DNA of 7,368 nt from positions 1-7,368 of the forward strand of contig JAFAXJ010000635.1 in NCBI GenBank assembly GCA_019241095.1. Reading direction: 5' to 3'. Under the pieces are notes generated by a model. It ran no database searches. It was given only the letters and a program-made list of their open reading frames with translations, and had not been told where the DNA came from. A program made the translations under genes and the position numbers. The stretch comes from Verrucomicrobiota bacterium (GTDB lineage Bacteria; Verrucomicrobiota; Verrucomicrobiia; Chthoniobacterales; JAFAMB01). Positions within the stretch are counted from its first letter, which is position 1. Each line of letters begins with the position of its first letter. Positions 1 through 6,838 of this stretch are shown here, piece after piece.

Positions 1-107
1 ATTTCATTAAGAATAACGCGACTTTATTGTGACGACTTTCTGAACCGAAGAAAAAAGCCATATTGCAATGCCAATGACTATGTAACCATCTCGGAATGAT
101 GCGAGCT

Positions 108-191
108 TGGGCAGGAGTGGATTCGAACCACTGAAGGCATAAAGCCAGCAGATTTACAGTCTGCCCCGTTTGGCCGCTTCGGTACCTACCC
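108..191 (-). tRNA. tRNA-Tyr (anticodon GUA)
   Basis: This 84-base type II tRNA decodes UAU and UAC tyrosine codons. Read on the minus strand, the acceptor arm GGGTAGG pairs with CCTGCCC (seven pairs, one of them T-G). The anticodon loop CTGTAAA sits on a GCAGA/TCTGC stem, with the GTA anticodon at 155-157. A long variable arm (GGC-loop-GCC) follows, as expected for bacterial tRNA-Tyr. The T arm carries the standard TTCGAAT loop on an AGTGG/CCACT stem. The discriminator base is A at 108. The bases after it do not read CCA, so the CCA end would have to be added enzymatically. No second tRNA and no tuf gene is visible beside it within the window. Confidence 0.97.
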
Positions 192-542
192 GTTTTTCAC
201 TCAGCCGTGAAGCAGAGCTCGAGCCAACCCGATACAGGGAAGGGCTTAATTGACACTGATCGGGTTTATTCTCAAGCGGTTTCGATACTTAAATTGCGCA
301 ATTCACGCTCCGGAAGGAGCTCAGTCATCTGCGTAAACAGGGGGATCCATAAGTCTCATGACACTTATTGGTCCCGATGTGCCAATCGCTAGTCGGTAAA
401 TACATTTGTCAAACTGAAAGCCTGCGACACTGATGGATTCAGCTAAAAGTGAATTTTAGTGAATCGACTGTTTCTTTTCTCAAGTGCTGGAGCAAATTTA
501 ATTGTTCCCAAAAGTTGAAGGCTATTAATTATTTAAGTTCAT
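192..542. other. Intergenic region, no supported gene
   Basis: These 351 bases separate the divergent tRNA-Tyr and CBS-protein genes and should hold both promoters. A 61-codon open frame (207-392, plus) starts with GTG and has no family resemblance or ribosome site, so it is not called. A TTGACA hexamer lies at 250-255 on the plus strand, but nothing resembling a -10 box sits 16-18 bases downstream. Just before the CBS gene, TTGTTC at 502-507 followed 16 bases later by ATTAAT is a weak candidate promoter. A five-base-pair hairpin (TTCAC/GTGAA, 196-211) has no T run after it. No repeat or other RNA gene was recognised. Confidence 0.6.
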
Positions 543-998
543 ATGGAAATCAGCGGAACAGTCAGTGCGATCCTCGCGCAAAAGAAGACCAGTACAGTCT
601 GGTCGATTGAACCGGACGCCACAGTCTTTCAGGCCATTGAATTGATGTCTCAGAAAAATGTCGGTGCCTTACCGGTTTTAGAGAACGATCGCTTAGTTGG
701 AATTATTTCCGAGCGTGATTATACGCGGAAAGTGATCTTAAAGGGCAGATCCTCCAAAGAAACTGCGATCAGAGAGATTATGACTGACACAGTGGAGACC
801 GTGAGTCCAAACGATAGTGTGTCAAAGTGCATGCACATCATCACTCAAGAGCGCGTTCGTCATTTACCGGTACTCGAAAACTCAAAGCTGATTGGAATGT
901 TGTCGATTGGAGACCTGCTGAAGTGGATCATCTCAGTTCAGGATATGGCTATTGACAATTTAGAGAGGTTCGTGACCGGCTCCGAGCCGGCCATCTGA
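543..998 (+). CDS. Stand-alone CBS-domain pair protein
   Basis: This 151-residue soluble protein consists almost entirely of two CBS domains, roughly residues 18-65 and 83-131. Together these form a Bateman module, which in other proteins binds adenosine nucleotides or S-adenosylmethionine and acts as an energy or ligand sensor. The first repeat shows the typical VGALPVLENDRLVGIISERD stretch ending in SERDYTRKV (56-64). The second has VRHLPVLENSKLIGMLSIGD with the SIGDLLKW element (121-128). The repeat-end Asp residues that usually contact ribose are kept in both (D59 and D124). No enzymatic or DNA-binding domain is attached, so its partner is unknown; similar proteins are often annotated as IMP dehydrogenase-like or hypoxic-response-like. 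The ATG at 543 lacks a good Shine-Dalgarno (GAAGG lies about 21 bases upstream), but the domain begins soon after it, so the start is probably right. A CCGGCT/AGCCGG hairpin lies in the last codons. Confidence 0.92.
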   Translation: MEISGTVSAILAQKKTSTVWSIEPDATVFQAIELMSQKNVGALPVLENDRLVGIISERDYTRKVILKGRSSKETAIREIMTDTVETVSPNDSVSKCMHIITQERVRHLPVLENSKLIGMLSIGDLLKWIISVQDMAIDNLERFVTGSEPAI

Positions 999-1119
999 TG
1001 AAATTCAGGCTTTAGCTAGACAGCATTCGATACGTTCCGACCAAATTGCACCAAAAGGCCGAGGTCAGGTTTGGGTTTTTATTTGCGGACGATGAACATT
1101 TTGGTAGAGGCTCTGCCGT

Positions 1120-1908
1120 ATGCCCGACGAAAGACTGAGCCTCGTTGTACCTGCATATAACGAGGAGCGGACAATCTCAGATCTTTTGGATCGCATCTTC
1201 GAATTTGTCCCCGAGGTGCACGAGGTTCTGATTGTCGACGACGCTTCGATCGATAATACGGCTTCTATCTGCGAGACATATTCTCTGAAGGACCACAGAG
1301 TAAAAATTCTGCGTCATAAACGCAATCAAGGAAAAACTGCTGGACTACGCACGGGATTCCAGGCCTGCACCGGTTCAATCGTGGTAGTACAGGATGCAGA
1401 TTTGGAATACGATCCGCGTGAGATTCCCGATTTGATTGCTCCCATTAGAGAAAATGCTGCCGACGTTTGTCTAGGATCTCGTTTTTTGGTTCGGAGGGCA
1501 GGACGAGTTCTATACTTTCGGCACTTCTTAGCAAATAAACTCCTTACATTTCTAAATAACGTATTAACGGATCTTAACCTCACTGATGTCGAAACCGGGT
1601 ATAAAGCGGTTCGGGCAGAAATCGCAAAAAACATGGTCATCGAATCGACTGGATTCGGCTTCGAAATAGAGTTTGTGGCAAAATGTAAAAAGATCGGAGC
1701 CCGAATTTTTGAGGTTCCAATTTCCTATTACGGCCGTACCTATGAAGAAGGTAAGAAGGTCGGGTTTAAAGACGGGTTATACGCGCTCTGGTACATTTTG
1801 AAATTTAATCTACTCACGGGAGCCCGCGCCAGTTTCAAAGCGCAGTATTTGCGGTGCGGACTTGCAAAGACAGGAATCGCTGCGGATGCCAGATCGGCAA
1901 AACGATAA
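1120..1908 (+). CDS. Family 2 glycosyltransferase, polyprenyl-phosphate sugar synthase type
   Basis: This 262-residue protein has a single GT-A fold glycosyltransferase domain of family GT2. It resembles dolichol/undecaprenyl-phosphate mannosyl- or glucosyltransferases, which move a sugar from a nucleotide donor to a lipid phosphate at the cytoplasmic membrane. The visible motifs, in order, are PAYNEE (11-16), VDDASIDNT (39-47, nucleotide binding), a GKTAGLRTGF region (71-80), the metal-binding DAD (92-94) inside VVQDADLEYDP, LGSRF (118-122), VETGYKA (157-163) and GFEIE (180-184). The C-terminal GRTYEEGKKVGFKDG (205-219) is typical of the DPM1-like branch. No transmembrane helices of the GtrB type follow the catalytic domain, so it is probably a peripheral membrane enzyme. 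The ATG at 1120 is preceded by AGAGG at 1106-1110 with good spacing. The sugar and acceptor cannot be told from the sequence. It follows the CBS gene by 121 bases, possibly with its own promoter, and converges with the cation transporter gene, 48 bases away. Confidence 0.94.
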   Translation: MPDERLSLVVPAYNEERTISDLLDRIFEFVPEVHEVLIVDDASIDNTASICETYSLKDHRVKILRHKRNQGKTAGLRTGFQACTGSIVVVQDADLEYDPREIPDLIAPIRENAADVCLGSRFLVRRAGRVLYFRHFLANKLLTFLNNVLTDLNLTDVETGYKAVRAEIAKNMVIESTGFGFEIEFVAKCKKIGARIFEVPISYYGRTYEEGKKVGFKDGLYALWYILKFNLLTGARASFKAQYLRCGLAKTGIAADARSAKR

Positions 1909-1956
1909 TTCGTCTGCGATCGAACGGCGAGATTTTGTTGATTCCGGAAAGAAACA

Positions 1957-2931
1957 CTATATCACTCGATCGCTCAGTAATTCACACCGTTGTGCAATGA
2001 GGTCCGTTTCAATTTGCAAGGTTACGTGACCAATCCCAAAATGGGTCTTTAGGGTATCACAAGCCTCAACGAGGATGTTGCTATTTTCTTCAGAGCCGGT
2101 TTTTACCAGGTGAGCCGTAAGAGCATTGTCCGTTGTGCTGAGCGCCCAAACATGCAAATCATGAACGGATTGGATACCTGGAAGCTTCTCTAGAAAACCT
2201 CGGATCGCCAGCAGGTCAACTGCCTCAGGCACAGCATCTAAGGCAAGATTTATGGACTCTTTAAGCAGTCCCCACGTGCCCCAGACAATAACAATATTGA
2301 TGAAAAGGCTTACGATCGGGTCCAGCCACCACCAATGTGTTAACAAGATCGCAATTCCGACACCGACCACCCCGACGGACACGGTTGCATCCGACATCAT
2401 GTGCAGAAATGCGCCTTTGATATTCAAATCCTGTTTCTGACCGGACGCAAACAGCCAGGCGCTAATCCCATTCACGACGATACCTGTTGCCGCTACCCAG
2501 ATCACGGTTACGCCAGAAACTGCCGCGGGTTCAAAAATTCTTCGAATGGCCTCCCAACTGATACCTCCAACAGCGACTAGCAGCAAAATAGCATTCCCGA
2601 GTGAGGCTAAGATCGAAGTTCGGCGCAAGCCGTATGTTCTTCGTATGGATGGAAGTCGTCGCGCCAGAATACTGGCAGTCCACGCCATCATTAACCCAAG
2701 CACATCTCCGAGATTGTGACCAGCATCGGCCAGGAGGGCGAGCGAGTGAGATAAAATCCCAAAAATAACCTGCGCTAAGACATAAATACTGTTAAGGCTG
2801 ATCCCGATCAGGAAAGCGCGTCCAAAGTTTGCAGGCGCATGATCATGCTTTCCTGATGTCTGCTCGTGTTGATGCATCTGTGAACTTGGTTTCAAAATCG
2901 CCAGCAATAAGCCCTCGAATCGGGCTTTCAC
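1957..2931 (-). CDS. Cation diffusion facilitator (CzcD/ZitB-like) metal efflux transporter
   Basis: This 324-residue inner-membrane protein of the cation diffusion facilitator family exports Zn2+ or a related divalent cation in exchange for protons. It has six predicted membrane helices starting at about residue 38. The two transport-site motifs are intact: DAGHNLGD with H72 and D76 in helix 2, and HMMSD with H177 and D181 in helix 5. The YGLRRTSILASLGNA stretch (100-114) is characteristic of the CzcD/ZitB branch. The cytoplasmic C-terminal domain carries HDLHVWALS (257-265). The HxxxD pattern at both sites fits a zinc-type family member; the true substrate is inferred. The first in-frame start is GTG at 2931. 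An ATG at residue 19 (base 2877) begins the His-rich stretch MHQHEQTSGKHDH and may be the real start. Neither has a clear Shine-Dalgarno, so the first 18 residues are uncertain. The gene is monocistronic as far as can be seen. Confidence 0.95.
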   Translation of the reverse strand: MKARFEGLLLAILKPSSQMHQHEQTSGKHDHAPANFGRAFLIGISLNSIYVLAQVIFGILSHSLALLADAGHNLGDVLGLMMAWTASILARRLPSIRRTYGLRRTSILASLGNAILLLVAVGGISWEAIRRIFEPAAVSGVTVIWVAATGIVVNGISAWLFASGQKQDLNIKGAFLHMMSDATVSVGVVGVGIAILLTHWWWLDPIVSLFINIVIVWGTWGLLKESINLALDAVPEAVDLLAIRGFLEKLPGIQSVHDLHVWALSTTDNALTAHLVKTGSEENSNILVEACDTLKTHFGIGHVTLQIETDLIAQRCELLSDRVI

Positions 2932-3048
2932 TCATACGCTTTTACCGGATGAGCTAATCCAGTTCCTGCACGTTAGTATGCGGGCTCCAACTCCTTCAAG
3001 CTAAACAACGAGCATGGGTAAAGCGATGCTTCGCGCCAAAGAAAAGAG

Positions 3049-3080
3049 GTGCGGCCATCCAGCATACCAGATGGCCGCAC
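3049..3080 (-). terminator. Intrinsic terminator of the 71-residue membrane protein gene
   Basis: A perfect 11-base-pair stem (GTGCGGCCATC at 3049-3059, GATGGCCGCAC at 3070-3080) encloses a 10-base loop. On the minus strand the stem is followed by the T-rich CTCTTTTCTTT (3038-3048). It lies 28 bases beyond the TAA at 3108. On the plus strand no T run follows, so the direction is taken as minus. The interrupted T run makes it a moderate terminator. It should insulate the cation transporter gene from upstream transcription. Confidence 0.7.
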
Positions 3081-3107
3081 GTGTGGTCCCCTCCGACGGA
3101 AATCGAA

Positions 3108-3323
3108 TTACATCTCTTCTGCGGCCCTAGCAAGGCGGTTGGCTAAAATGAAAAAACTTGGAACCCAGAGCCCGATAAAGATACCGAGTCGTTCGGCCTG
3201 AGCTCTGTCTTGTTCCTTGTGCGAAAACCAGGTGACAATGGATGCCGCGATCGAAACGAAGCCCAACAAGAGCGAAAGGTCTGATATCAAATGCAGATTT
3301 TCTTTGGAAAGGGAAGTATTCAT
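3108..3323 (-). CDS. Small membrane protein with two predicted helices, function unknown
   Basis: This 71-residue protein has two hydrophobic segments, about residues 12-33 and 46-62. They are joined by a charged, hydrophilic turn with SHKEQDRAQAER (34-45), and the C-terminus is short and charged (ANRLARAAEEM). The hairpin-like layout suggests a small inner-membrane protein with both ends on the same side. The stretch ERLGIFIGLWVPSFFILANR (44-63) resembles, from memory, a conserved segment of uncharacterised small bacterial membrane proteins. No function is known to me. Support for a real gene comes from the clean amphipathic/hydrophobic layout, the stop closely followed by a strong hairpin terminator, and the lack of a better frame here. 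The ATG at 3323 has only a poor, very close AAAGAG as a possible ribosome site, which is a weakness. The overlapping frame at 3127-3369 lacks these properties. Confidence 0.72.
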   Translation of the reverse strand: MNTSLSKENLHLISDLSLLLGFVSIAASIVTWFSHKEQDRAQAERLGIFIGLWVPSFFILANRLARAAEEM

Positions 3324-3543
3324 GCTCTTTGAGTTTCGATCCTGATTCTTCGGCGGATGCTTTATTCATGAAAGAAAACGATTCAGGAAGTCAGGAGCCG
3401 AGTGAGAAGACGTGGTCTTCAAAGTGGAATGCTTTGACGAACAGCAGCAGCAAACGTTCCGCTGTTAGGATTTTGTAACACCTGGAACCGGACATAGGCC
3501 AACGAGCTAACCTGCCGGGTCGCATGCGGAGGACGAATTAAAA
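3324..3543. other. Intergenic region without a supported gene
   Basis: These 220 bases lie between the small membrane protein gene (minus, start at 3323) and the terminator hairpin after the clpB unit. The minus-strand promoter of the 71-residue gene should be here, but no clear -35/-10 pair was found. A plus-strand open frame runs from 3242 to 3478. Its only part outside the membrane protein gene, from an ATG at 3369, would give a low-complexity Ser/Lys-rich 36-residue peptide without a ribosome site, so it is not called. Confidence 0.5.
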
Positions 3544-3599
3544 GTCCGCCGACTGCTGGCGTGATAGTAAAAGATCATAGCGACAGCTTGCCGGCGGAC
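3544..3599 (-). terminator. Probable terminator of the clpB unit
   Basis: GTCCGCCG (3544-3551) and CGGCGGAC (3592-3599) form an eight-base-pair outer stem. Inside it GCTG.CG (3555-3561) pairs with CG.CAGC (3581-3587) across one mismatch, and TGAT/ATCA (3562-3565, 3574-3577) caps the structure. On the minus strand the stem is followed directly by TTTTAATT. It begins 16 bases after the TAA of the 94-residue gene, which is where an intrinsic terminator for the clpB unit would be expected. The inner mismatches and short T run keep this below certain. Confidence 0.6.
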
Positions 3600-3615
3600 C
3601 TACGGAATCCGGATT

Positions 3616-3900
3616 TTAGCCAATTTTTTTTTGCCGGATTTTCTCTTTTTTCTGCTCCGCTTCTTCGCTCAGCCGCCTCAATTCTGATGAGAGCTGCTTC
3701 CGCAATTGATCTATTTCTGCCATGTTGCCTGAGGAATGCTCGCGTCGGATCTGGTCTTCCAGCAGGAGCTCTCTTTCCGCAATTTTGGCCTTGTACTGTG
3801 AATCGATTTCGGCGATTTCCCGCCGCTGTTCGTCAGTAAGCTGGACCGACGGAGATTGTTTCTGCAGCCGCTCCATGGCAAGCTCATATGCTGATTTCAT
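3616..3900 (-). CDS. Small charged coiled-coil protein downstream of clpB
   Basis: This 94-residue, highly charged protein is predicted to be almost wholly helical. It opens with MKSAYELAMERL, continues with LTDEQRREIAEIDSQYKAKI (21-40) and ELLLEDQIRRE (44-54), and ends in a heptad-like Glu/Lys/Arg-rich tail (about 62-92). It has no signal peptide or membrane segment, so it should be cytosolic. From memory, short proteins opening with MKSAYELAMERL occur in Acidobacteriota and Verrucomicrobiota as uncharacterised proteins; no function is known to me. Its ATG lies 14 bases after the clpB stop and a terminator follows its own stop, so it is very likely co-transcribed with clpB. A clear Shine-Dalgarno is not visible, and translational coupling to clpB is possible. 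The context suggests, but does not show, a role in protein quality control. The plus-strand frame 3561-3839 is a shadow of this gene. Confidence 0.85.
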   Translation of the reverse strand: MKSAYELAMERLQKQSPSVQLTDEQRREIAEIDSQYKAKIAERELLLEDQIRREHSSGNMAEIDQLRKQLSSELRRLSEEAEQKKEKIRQKKIG

Positions 3901-3914
3901 AGTTTGCTGGGAAG

Positions 3915-6494
3915 CTATTTTCGCCTATTGAAAACGATCTGATCACCATCTGCATCGGCCTCAACAACGTCTCCTTCTTTGAAACGCCCTTCCAAGATGT
4001 CAAGACTAAGTGGATCAAGAAGCAATTTTTGAACGACTCGTTTCAGGGGTCGGGCACCATAGACCGGATCAAATCCCTCGCGAGCAACCAATCTTTTGGC
4101 TGCATCGGTCAAAACCAGTTCTACATTTTGCTTCCTCAACCTTTCCAGGATCCGTTCGACCTGGATATCGACTATCTGAGTCAAGTCGTCCATGGTCAAG
4201 CGGTCGAAAATGATCGTTTCATCTATCCTGTTCAGGAATTCAGGACGGAAATGATTCCTTAGCGCATCCAGCACACGACGGTTTCTCTCTTTCGGATCGG
4301 AAACATCCAGGATGTATTGGCTTCCGATATTGCTGGTCATGATTACCACTGTATTCTTAAAATTGACCGTTCGCCCTTGACCATCGGTAATCCGGCCATC
4401 ATCAAGAACCTGGAGTAGGACATTGAAAATATCAGGATGCGCCTTCTCGATTTCGTCAAAAAGCACGACACTGTACGGCCTGCGTCGAACGGCCTCGCTG
4501 AGCTGTCCTCCTTCGTCATAACCCACATATCCCGGTGGAGCACCAATAAGCCGAGCGACTGAATGTTTTTCCATGTACTCACTCATGTCGATTCTTATGA
4601 GTGCGTTTTCGTCATCAAACATGAACTCAGCAAGAGCGCGGCTTAGCTCTGTCTTGCCGACTCCTGTCGGTCCAAGGAAAATGAAAGAACCTAAAGGTCG
4701 GTTCTCGTCTTGCAGACCTGCTCTTGCACGACGAACAGCGTTTGCCACGGCAGTGATAGCGTTGCGCTGACCCACCACGCGTTTCGCCAGCCGCTCTTCC
4801 ATGTGGATCAATTTTTCCTTTTCACTCTCGCGCAAGCGCGATACCGGAATACGAGTCCAACTCGCGACGACCTCAGCGATGTCTTCGTCAGTAACCTCCT
4901 CTTTTAGAATCTGCTGCGATTTCTGCAACTCGGTCAACCGGCCGTTCAGTTTCGTAGCCTGCGCTGTCAAGTCTGGGAGCCGGCCATATTGAATTTCACT
5001 TGCTTTCGCCAGTTCGCCACGCCGCTGGGCCTGTTCCAGTTCTACCTTCAGGCTCTCGATCTGCTCCTGCAATTTACGAGATTGATCAATAATTTGCTTC
5101 TCGCTTTGCCATTGAGCTTTTAATTGGGAGCTTCTTTCCTTCAAGTCCGAAAGTTCTTTATCCAGACGAGCTAACCGCTGCTGACTAGCCTCGTCTTTCT
5201 CTTTTTTCAAAGCCTGACGCTCCATTTCGAGCTGCATCACTTGCCGCTCGATCTGATCAATTTCCGTCGGCATGGAGTCCAGCTCCAGCTTGAGCCGTGC
5301 TGCGGCTTCATCCACAAGATCAACCGCTTTATCAGGCAGAAAGCGATCGGAGATATATCTATCGCTCAGAACCGCTGCGGCGACCAAAGCTGCGTCTTGC
5401 ACTCGGACTCCATGATGAACCTCGTAGCGTTCTTTCAGCCCGCGCAAGATCGCAATGGTATCCTCCACGGAAGGCTCATCCACCATAACCGGTTGGAAAC
5501 GACGCTCTAAAGCTGCGTCTTTTTCTATGTGCTTCCGATACTCGTCAAGCGTTGTTGCCCCAATTGTCCTGAGCTCACCCCGCGCCAACTGAGGTTTGAG
5601 CAGGTTGGAAGCGTCCACCGCGCCTTCAGCGGCCCCGGCTCCCACTAATGTGTGCAACTCGTCGATAAAGAGAATGATCTCGCCTTGTGAATCCGTGACC
5701 TCTTTCAAAAATGCCTTCAAACGATCCTCGAACTCTCCTCGGAACTTAGCTCCTGCGATCATTGCGCCCAAGTCCATGGCTATGACGCGCCTGTTTCTGA
5801 GCGATTCGGGTACGTCCCTACTCACAATACGCCTGGCTAGTCCTTCAACAATAGCCGTCTTGCCCACGCCCGGATCTCCGATTAAAACCGGATTATTTTT
5901 TGTGCGACGCAAAAGCACCTGCATCACGCGCCGGATCTCGTTGTCCCGACCAATAACCGGGTCTATTTTGCCGCGTCGAGCTAGTTCTGTCAGGTCTCTG
6001 CCGTATTTTTCTAAAGTCTGATATTTGCCCTCTGGATTCTGATCAGTCACACGCTGCGACCCTCGAATTGACACGAGAGCCTGCATCATCTTGTCTTTGG
6101 TGACGCCGTGCTCGCGCAGGATTCTTTCGCTCGGTGTGGTCGAATCAAACAGGGCCAGCATAAAATGTTCGACGCTCACATATTCATCCTTGAGCTTCTG
6201 CATTTCATTTTCAGCCTCGTTCAGCACGTCGCGAAGGCTGGTCCCGATGAACGGTTCAGCCGTGCTTCCTGAGACTTTCGGACGTTTTGCTAATTCTCTT
6301 TCCAGTTCCGATGCAACATCCTGCGTTCTGACTTGCAACTTTTCTAACAAAGGACGTGCTAATCCATCGTTTTTCCTCAGCAGGACCAGCAACAGTTGTT
6401 CTGGGGTAATCTCCTGTTGATTATACTCCGCCGCGAGCGCTTGACTTTCCTGCAATCCCTCCTGGAGCTTTGCCGTAAATCGATCAATCCGCAT
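3915..6494 (-). CDS. clpB: ATP-dependent chaperone ClpB (protein disaggregase)
   Basis: This is a full-length 859-residue Hsp100 disaggregase, close to the 857 residues of Escherichia coli ClpB. As a cytosolic hexamer it threads aggregated proteins through its central pore with DnaK/DnaJ/GrpE. Domains in order are a Clp N-domain with two repeats (about 1-145), NBD1, an M-domain coiled coil (about 400-530), NBD2 and a C-terminal small domain. NBD1 shows Walker A GDPGVGKT (206-213), Walker B ILFIDEL (274-280), a pore loop KFRGEF (250-255, with Phe251 at the position of the usual Tyr) and the ERRF arginine-finger region (330-333). NBD2 shows Walker A GPTGVGKT (608-615), pore loop GYVGYDEGG (655-663), Walker B VVLFDEIE (676-683) and sensor-2 GAR (813-815). 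The long M-domain and the absence of a ClpP-docking IGF/IGL loop separate it from ClpA and ClpC. The ATG at 6494 gives the standard MRIDRFT N-terminus. No strong Shine-Dalgarno, CIRCE operator or sigma-32 promoter is recognisable upstream. Confidence 0.99.
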   Translation of the reverse strand: MRIDRFTAKLQEGLQESQALAAEYNQQEITPEQLLLVLLRKNDGLARPLLEKLQVRTQDVASELERELAKRPKVSGSTAEPFIGTSLRDVLNEAENEMQKLKDEYVSVEHFMLALFDSTTPSERILREHGVTKDKMMQALVSIRGSQRVTDQNPEGKYQTLEKYGRDLTELARRGKIDPVIGRDNEIRRVMQVLLRRTKNNPVLIGDPGVGKTAIVEGLARRIVSRDVPESLRNRRVIAMDLGAMIAGAKFRGEFEDRLKAFLKEVTDSQGEIILFIDELHTLVGAGAAEGAVDASNLLKPQLARGELRTIGATTLDEYRKHIEKDAALERRFQPVMVDEPSVEDTIAILRGLKERYEVHHGVRVQDAALVAAAVLSDRYISDRFLPDKAVDLVDEAAARLKLELDSMPTEIDQIERQVMQLEMERQALKKEKDEASQQRLARLDKELSDLKERSSQLKAQWQSEKQIIDQSRKLQEQIESLKVELEQAQRRGELAKASEIQYGRLPDLTAQATKLNGRLTELQKSQQILKEEVTDEDIAEVVASWTRIPVSRLRESEKEKLIHMEERLAKRVVGQRNAITAVANAVRRARAGLQDENRPLGSFIFLGPTGVGKTELSRALAEFMFDDENALIRIDMSEYMEKHSVARLIGAPPGYVGYDEGGQLSEAVRRRPYSVVLFDEIEKAHPDIFNVLLQVLDDGRITDGQGRTVNFKNTVVIMTSNIGSQYILDVSDPKERNRRVLDALRNHFRPEFLNRIDETIIFDRLTMDDLTQIVDIQVERILERLRKQNVELVLTDAAKRLVAREGFDPVYGARPLKRVVQKLLLDPLSLDILEGRFKEGDVVEADADGDQIVFNRRK

Positions 6495-6544
6495 GAATAT
6501 AACTTAGTCTTTCACAAGCAAAACCGCAATTGAGTGAGCAGCCG

Positions 6545-6569
6545 GGCAATTAGCAGCTTCGCTGCTGCC
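6545..6569. other. Hairpin in the clpB upstream region
   Basis: AGCAGC (6552-6557) and GCTGCT (6561-6566) form a six-base-pair stem with a TTC loop, extended by GGC/GCC (6545-6547, 6567-6569) across a four-base AATT bulge. It lies about 50 bases upstream of the clpB ATG and could be part of the clpB 5' leader. No T run follows on either strand, so it is not called a terminator. Function unknown. Confidence 0.5.
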
Positions 6570-6610
6570 AAGGGGCGGAGGGAGCGGGTTAGCGAGTGGA
6601 TGTAGCTCTA

Positions 6611-6824
6611 GACTGCGAGACGGGAGAGCAAGGCTCTGCCGCGCTCGAGGCCGCATGTCATGATGAGGACGTGTCAAACTGACAAAGCGAAATCTCCTAA
6701 TCAGCCCCCAAATGATCGTACCCCCCTCGCAAGTGTGTCTTTCCGGAAAAGATGGGACGAAAGACCCCTGATCATAAAGCGGAGCCTCTAGCGCGGCGGA
6801 GCTTTGCTCTCCCAGTTCGCTGTT
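6611..6824. repeat. Long inverted-repeat element (MITE-like or structured RNA)
   Basis: Two 30-base arms, 6622-6651 and 6784-6813, are inverted copies matching at 27 of 30 positions (GGGAGAGCAA, then GCTC, GCCGCGCT and GAGGC in common). On a plus-strand RNA two of the three mismatches become G-U pairs, so 29 of 30 could pair. Partial pairing continues outward, with gaps, to about 6611 and 6824. It also continues inward, where CCGC and ATGAT (6660-6664) pair with GCGG and ATCAT (6771-6775). The core holds a TGTCA-AAC-TGACA hairpin (6672-6684) and a GTCTTTC/GAAAGAC pair (6737-6743, 6759-6765). No open reading frame of note lies inside. It fills most of the gap between the Pup-family gene (stop at 6839) and clpB. 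It may be a non-autonomous transposon remnant, a repetitive palindromic element or an RNA gene. No convincing target duplication was found. Confidence 0.8.
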
Positions 6825-6838
6825 CTCGTCTCAGCTGA

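Noticed and set aside
207..392. Plus-strand open frame of 61 codons upstream of the CBS gene
   Set aside because: It starts with GTG, has no ribosome site and no recognisable composition or family, and sits where promoters of the two divergent genes should lie.
976..990. CCGGCT/AGCCGG hairpin at the end of the CBS gene as a terminator
   Set aside because: It lies within the last codons and is not followed by a T run on either strand.
1326..1640. Minus-strand open frame of 104 codons
   Set aside because: It is antisense to the glycosyltransferase, whose motifs cover the same bases.
3009..3033. CGAGCAT / ATGCTTCG hairpin near the metal exporter promoter
   Set aside because: The seven-pair stem has a bulge, has only a weak T-rich stretch on one side and lies just past the better terminator, so no function can be assigned.
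3242..3478. Plus-strand open frame, including a possible 36-residue peptide from 3369
   Set aside because: The first half is antisense to the small membrane protein gene. The rest is low-complexity Ser/Lys-rich sequence with no ribosome site.
5596..6021. Plus-strand open frame of 141 codons, and others of 60-110 codons between 4010 and 6420
   Set aside because: All lie antisense inside clpB, which has intact domain motifs throughout; they are by-products of its codon use.
6495..6520. TTGCTT and TATATT hexamers just before clpB as its promoter
   Set aside because: They are only 14 bases apart, and TATATT ends two bases before the ATG, so transcription would begin inside the gene.
6495..6610. 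CIRCE operator or sigma-32 type heat-shock promoter ahead of clpB
   Set aside because: No TTAGCACTC/GAGTGCTAA pair and no CTTGAAA-spacer-CCCCAT pattern could be found on the minus strand.
6617..6832. Target-site duplication around the inverted-repeat element
   Set aside because: GAGACG (6617-6622) and CGTCTC (6827-6832) are inverted and not direct copies, so they extend the palindrome and do not mark an insertion.
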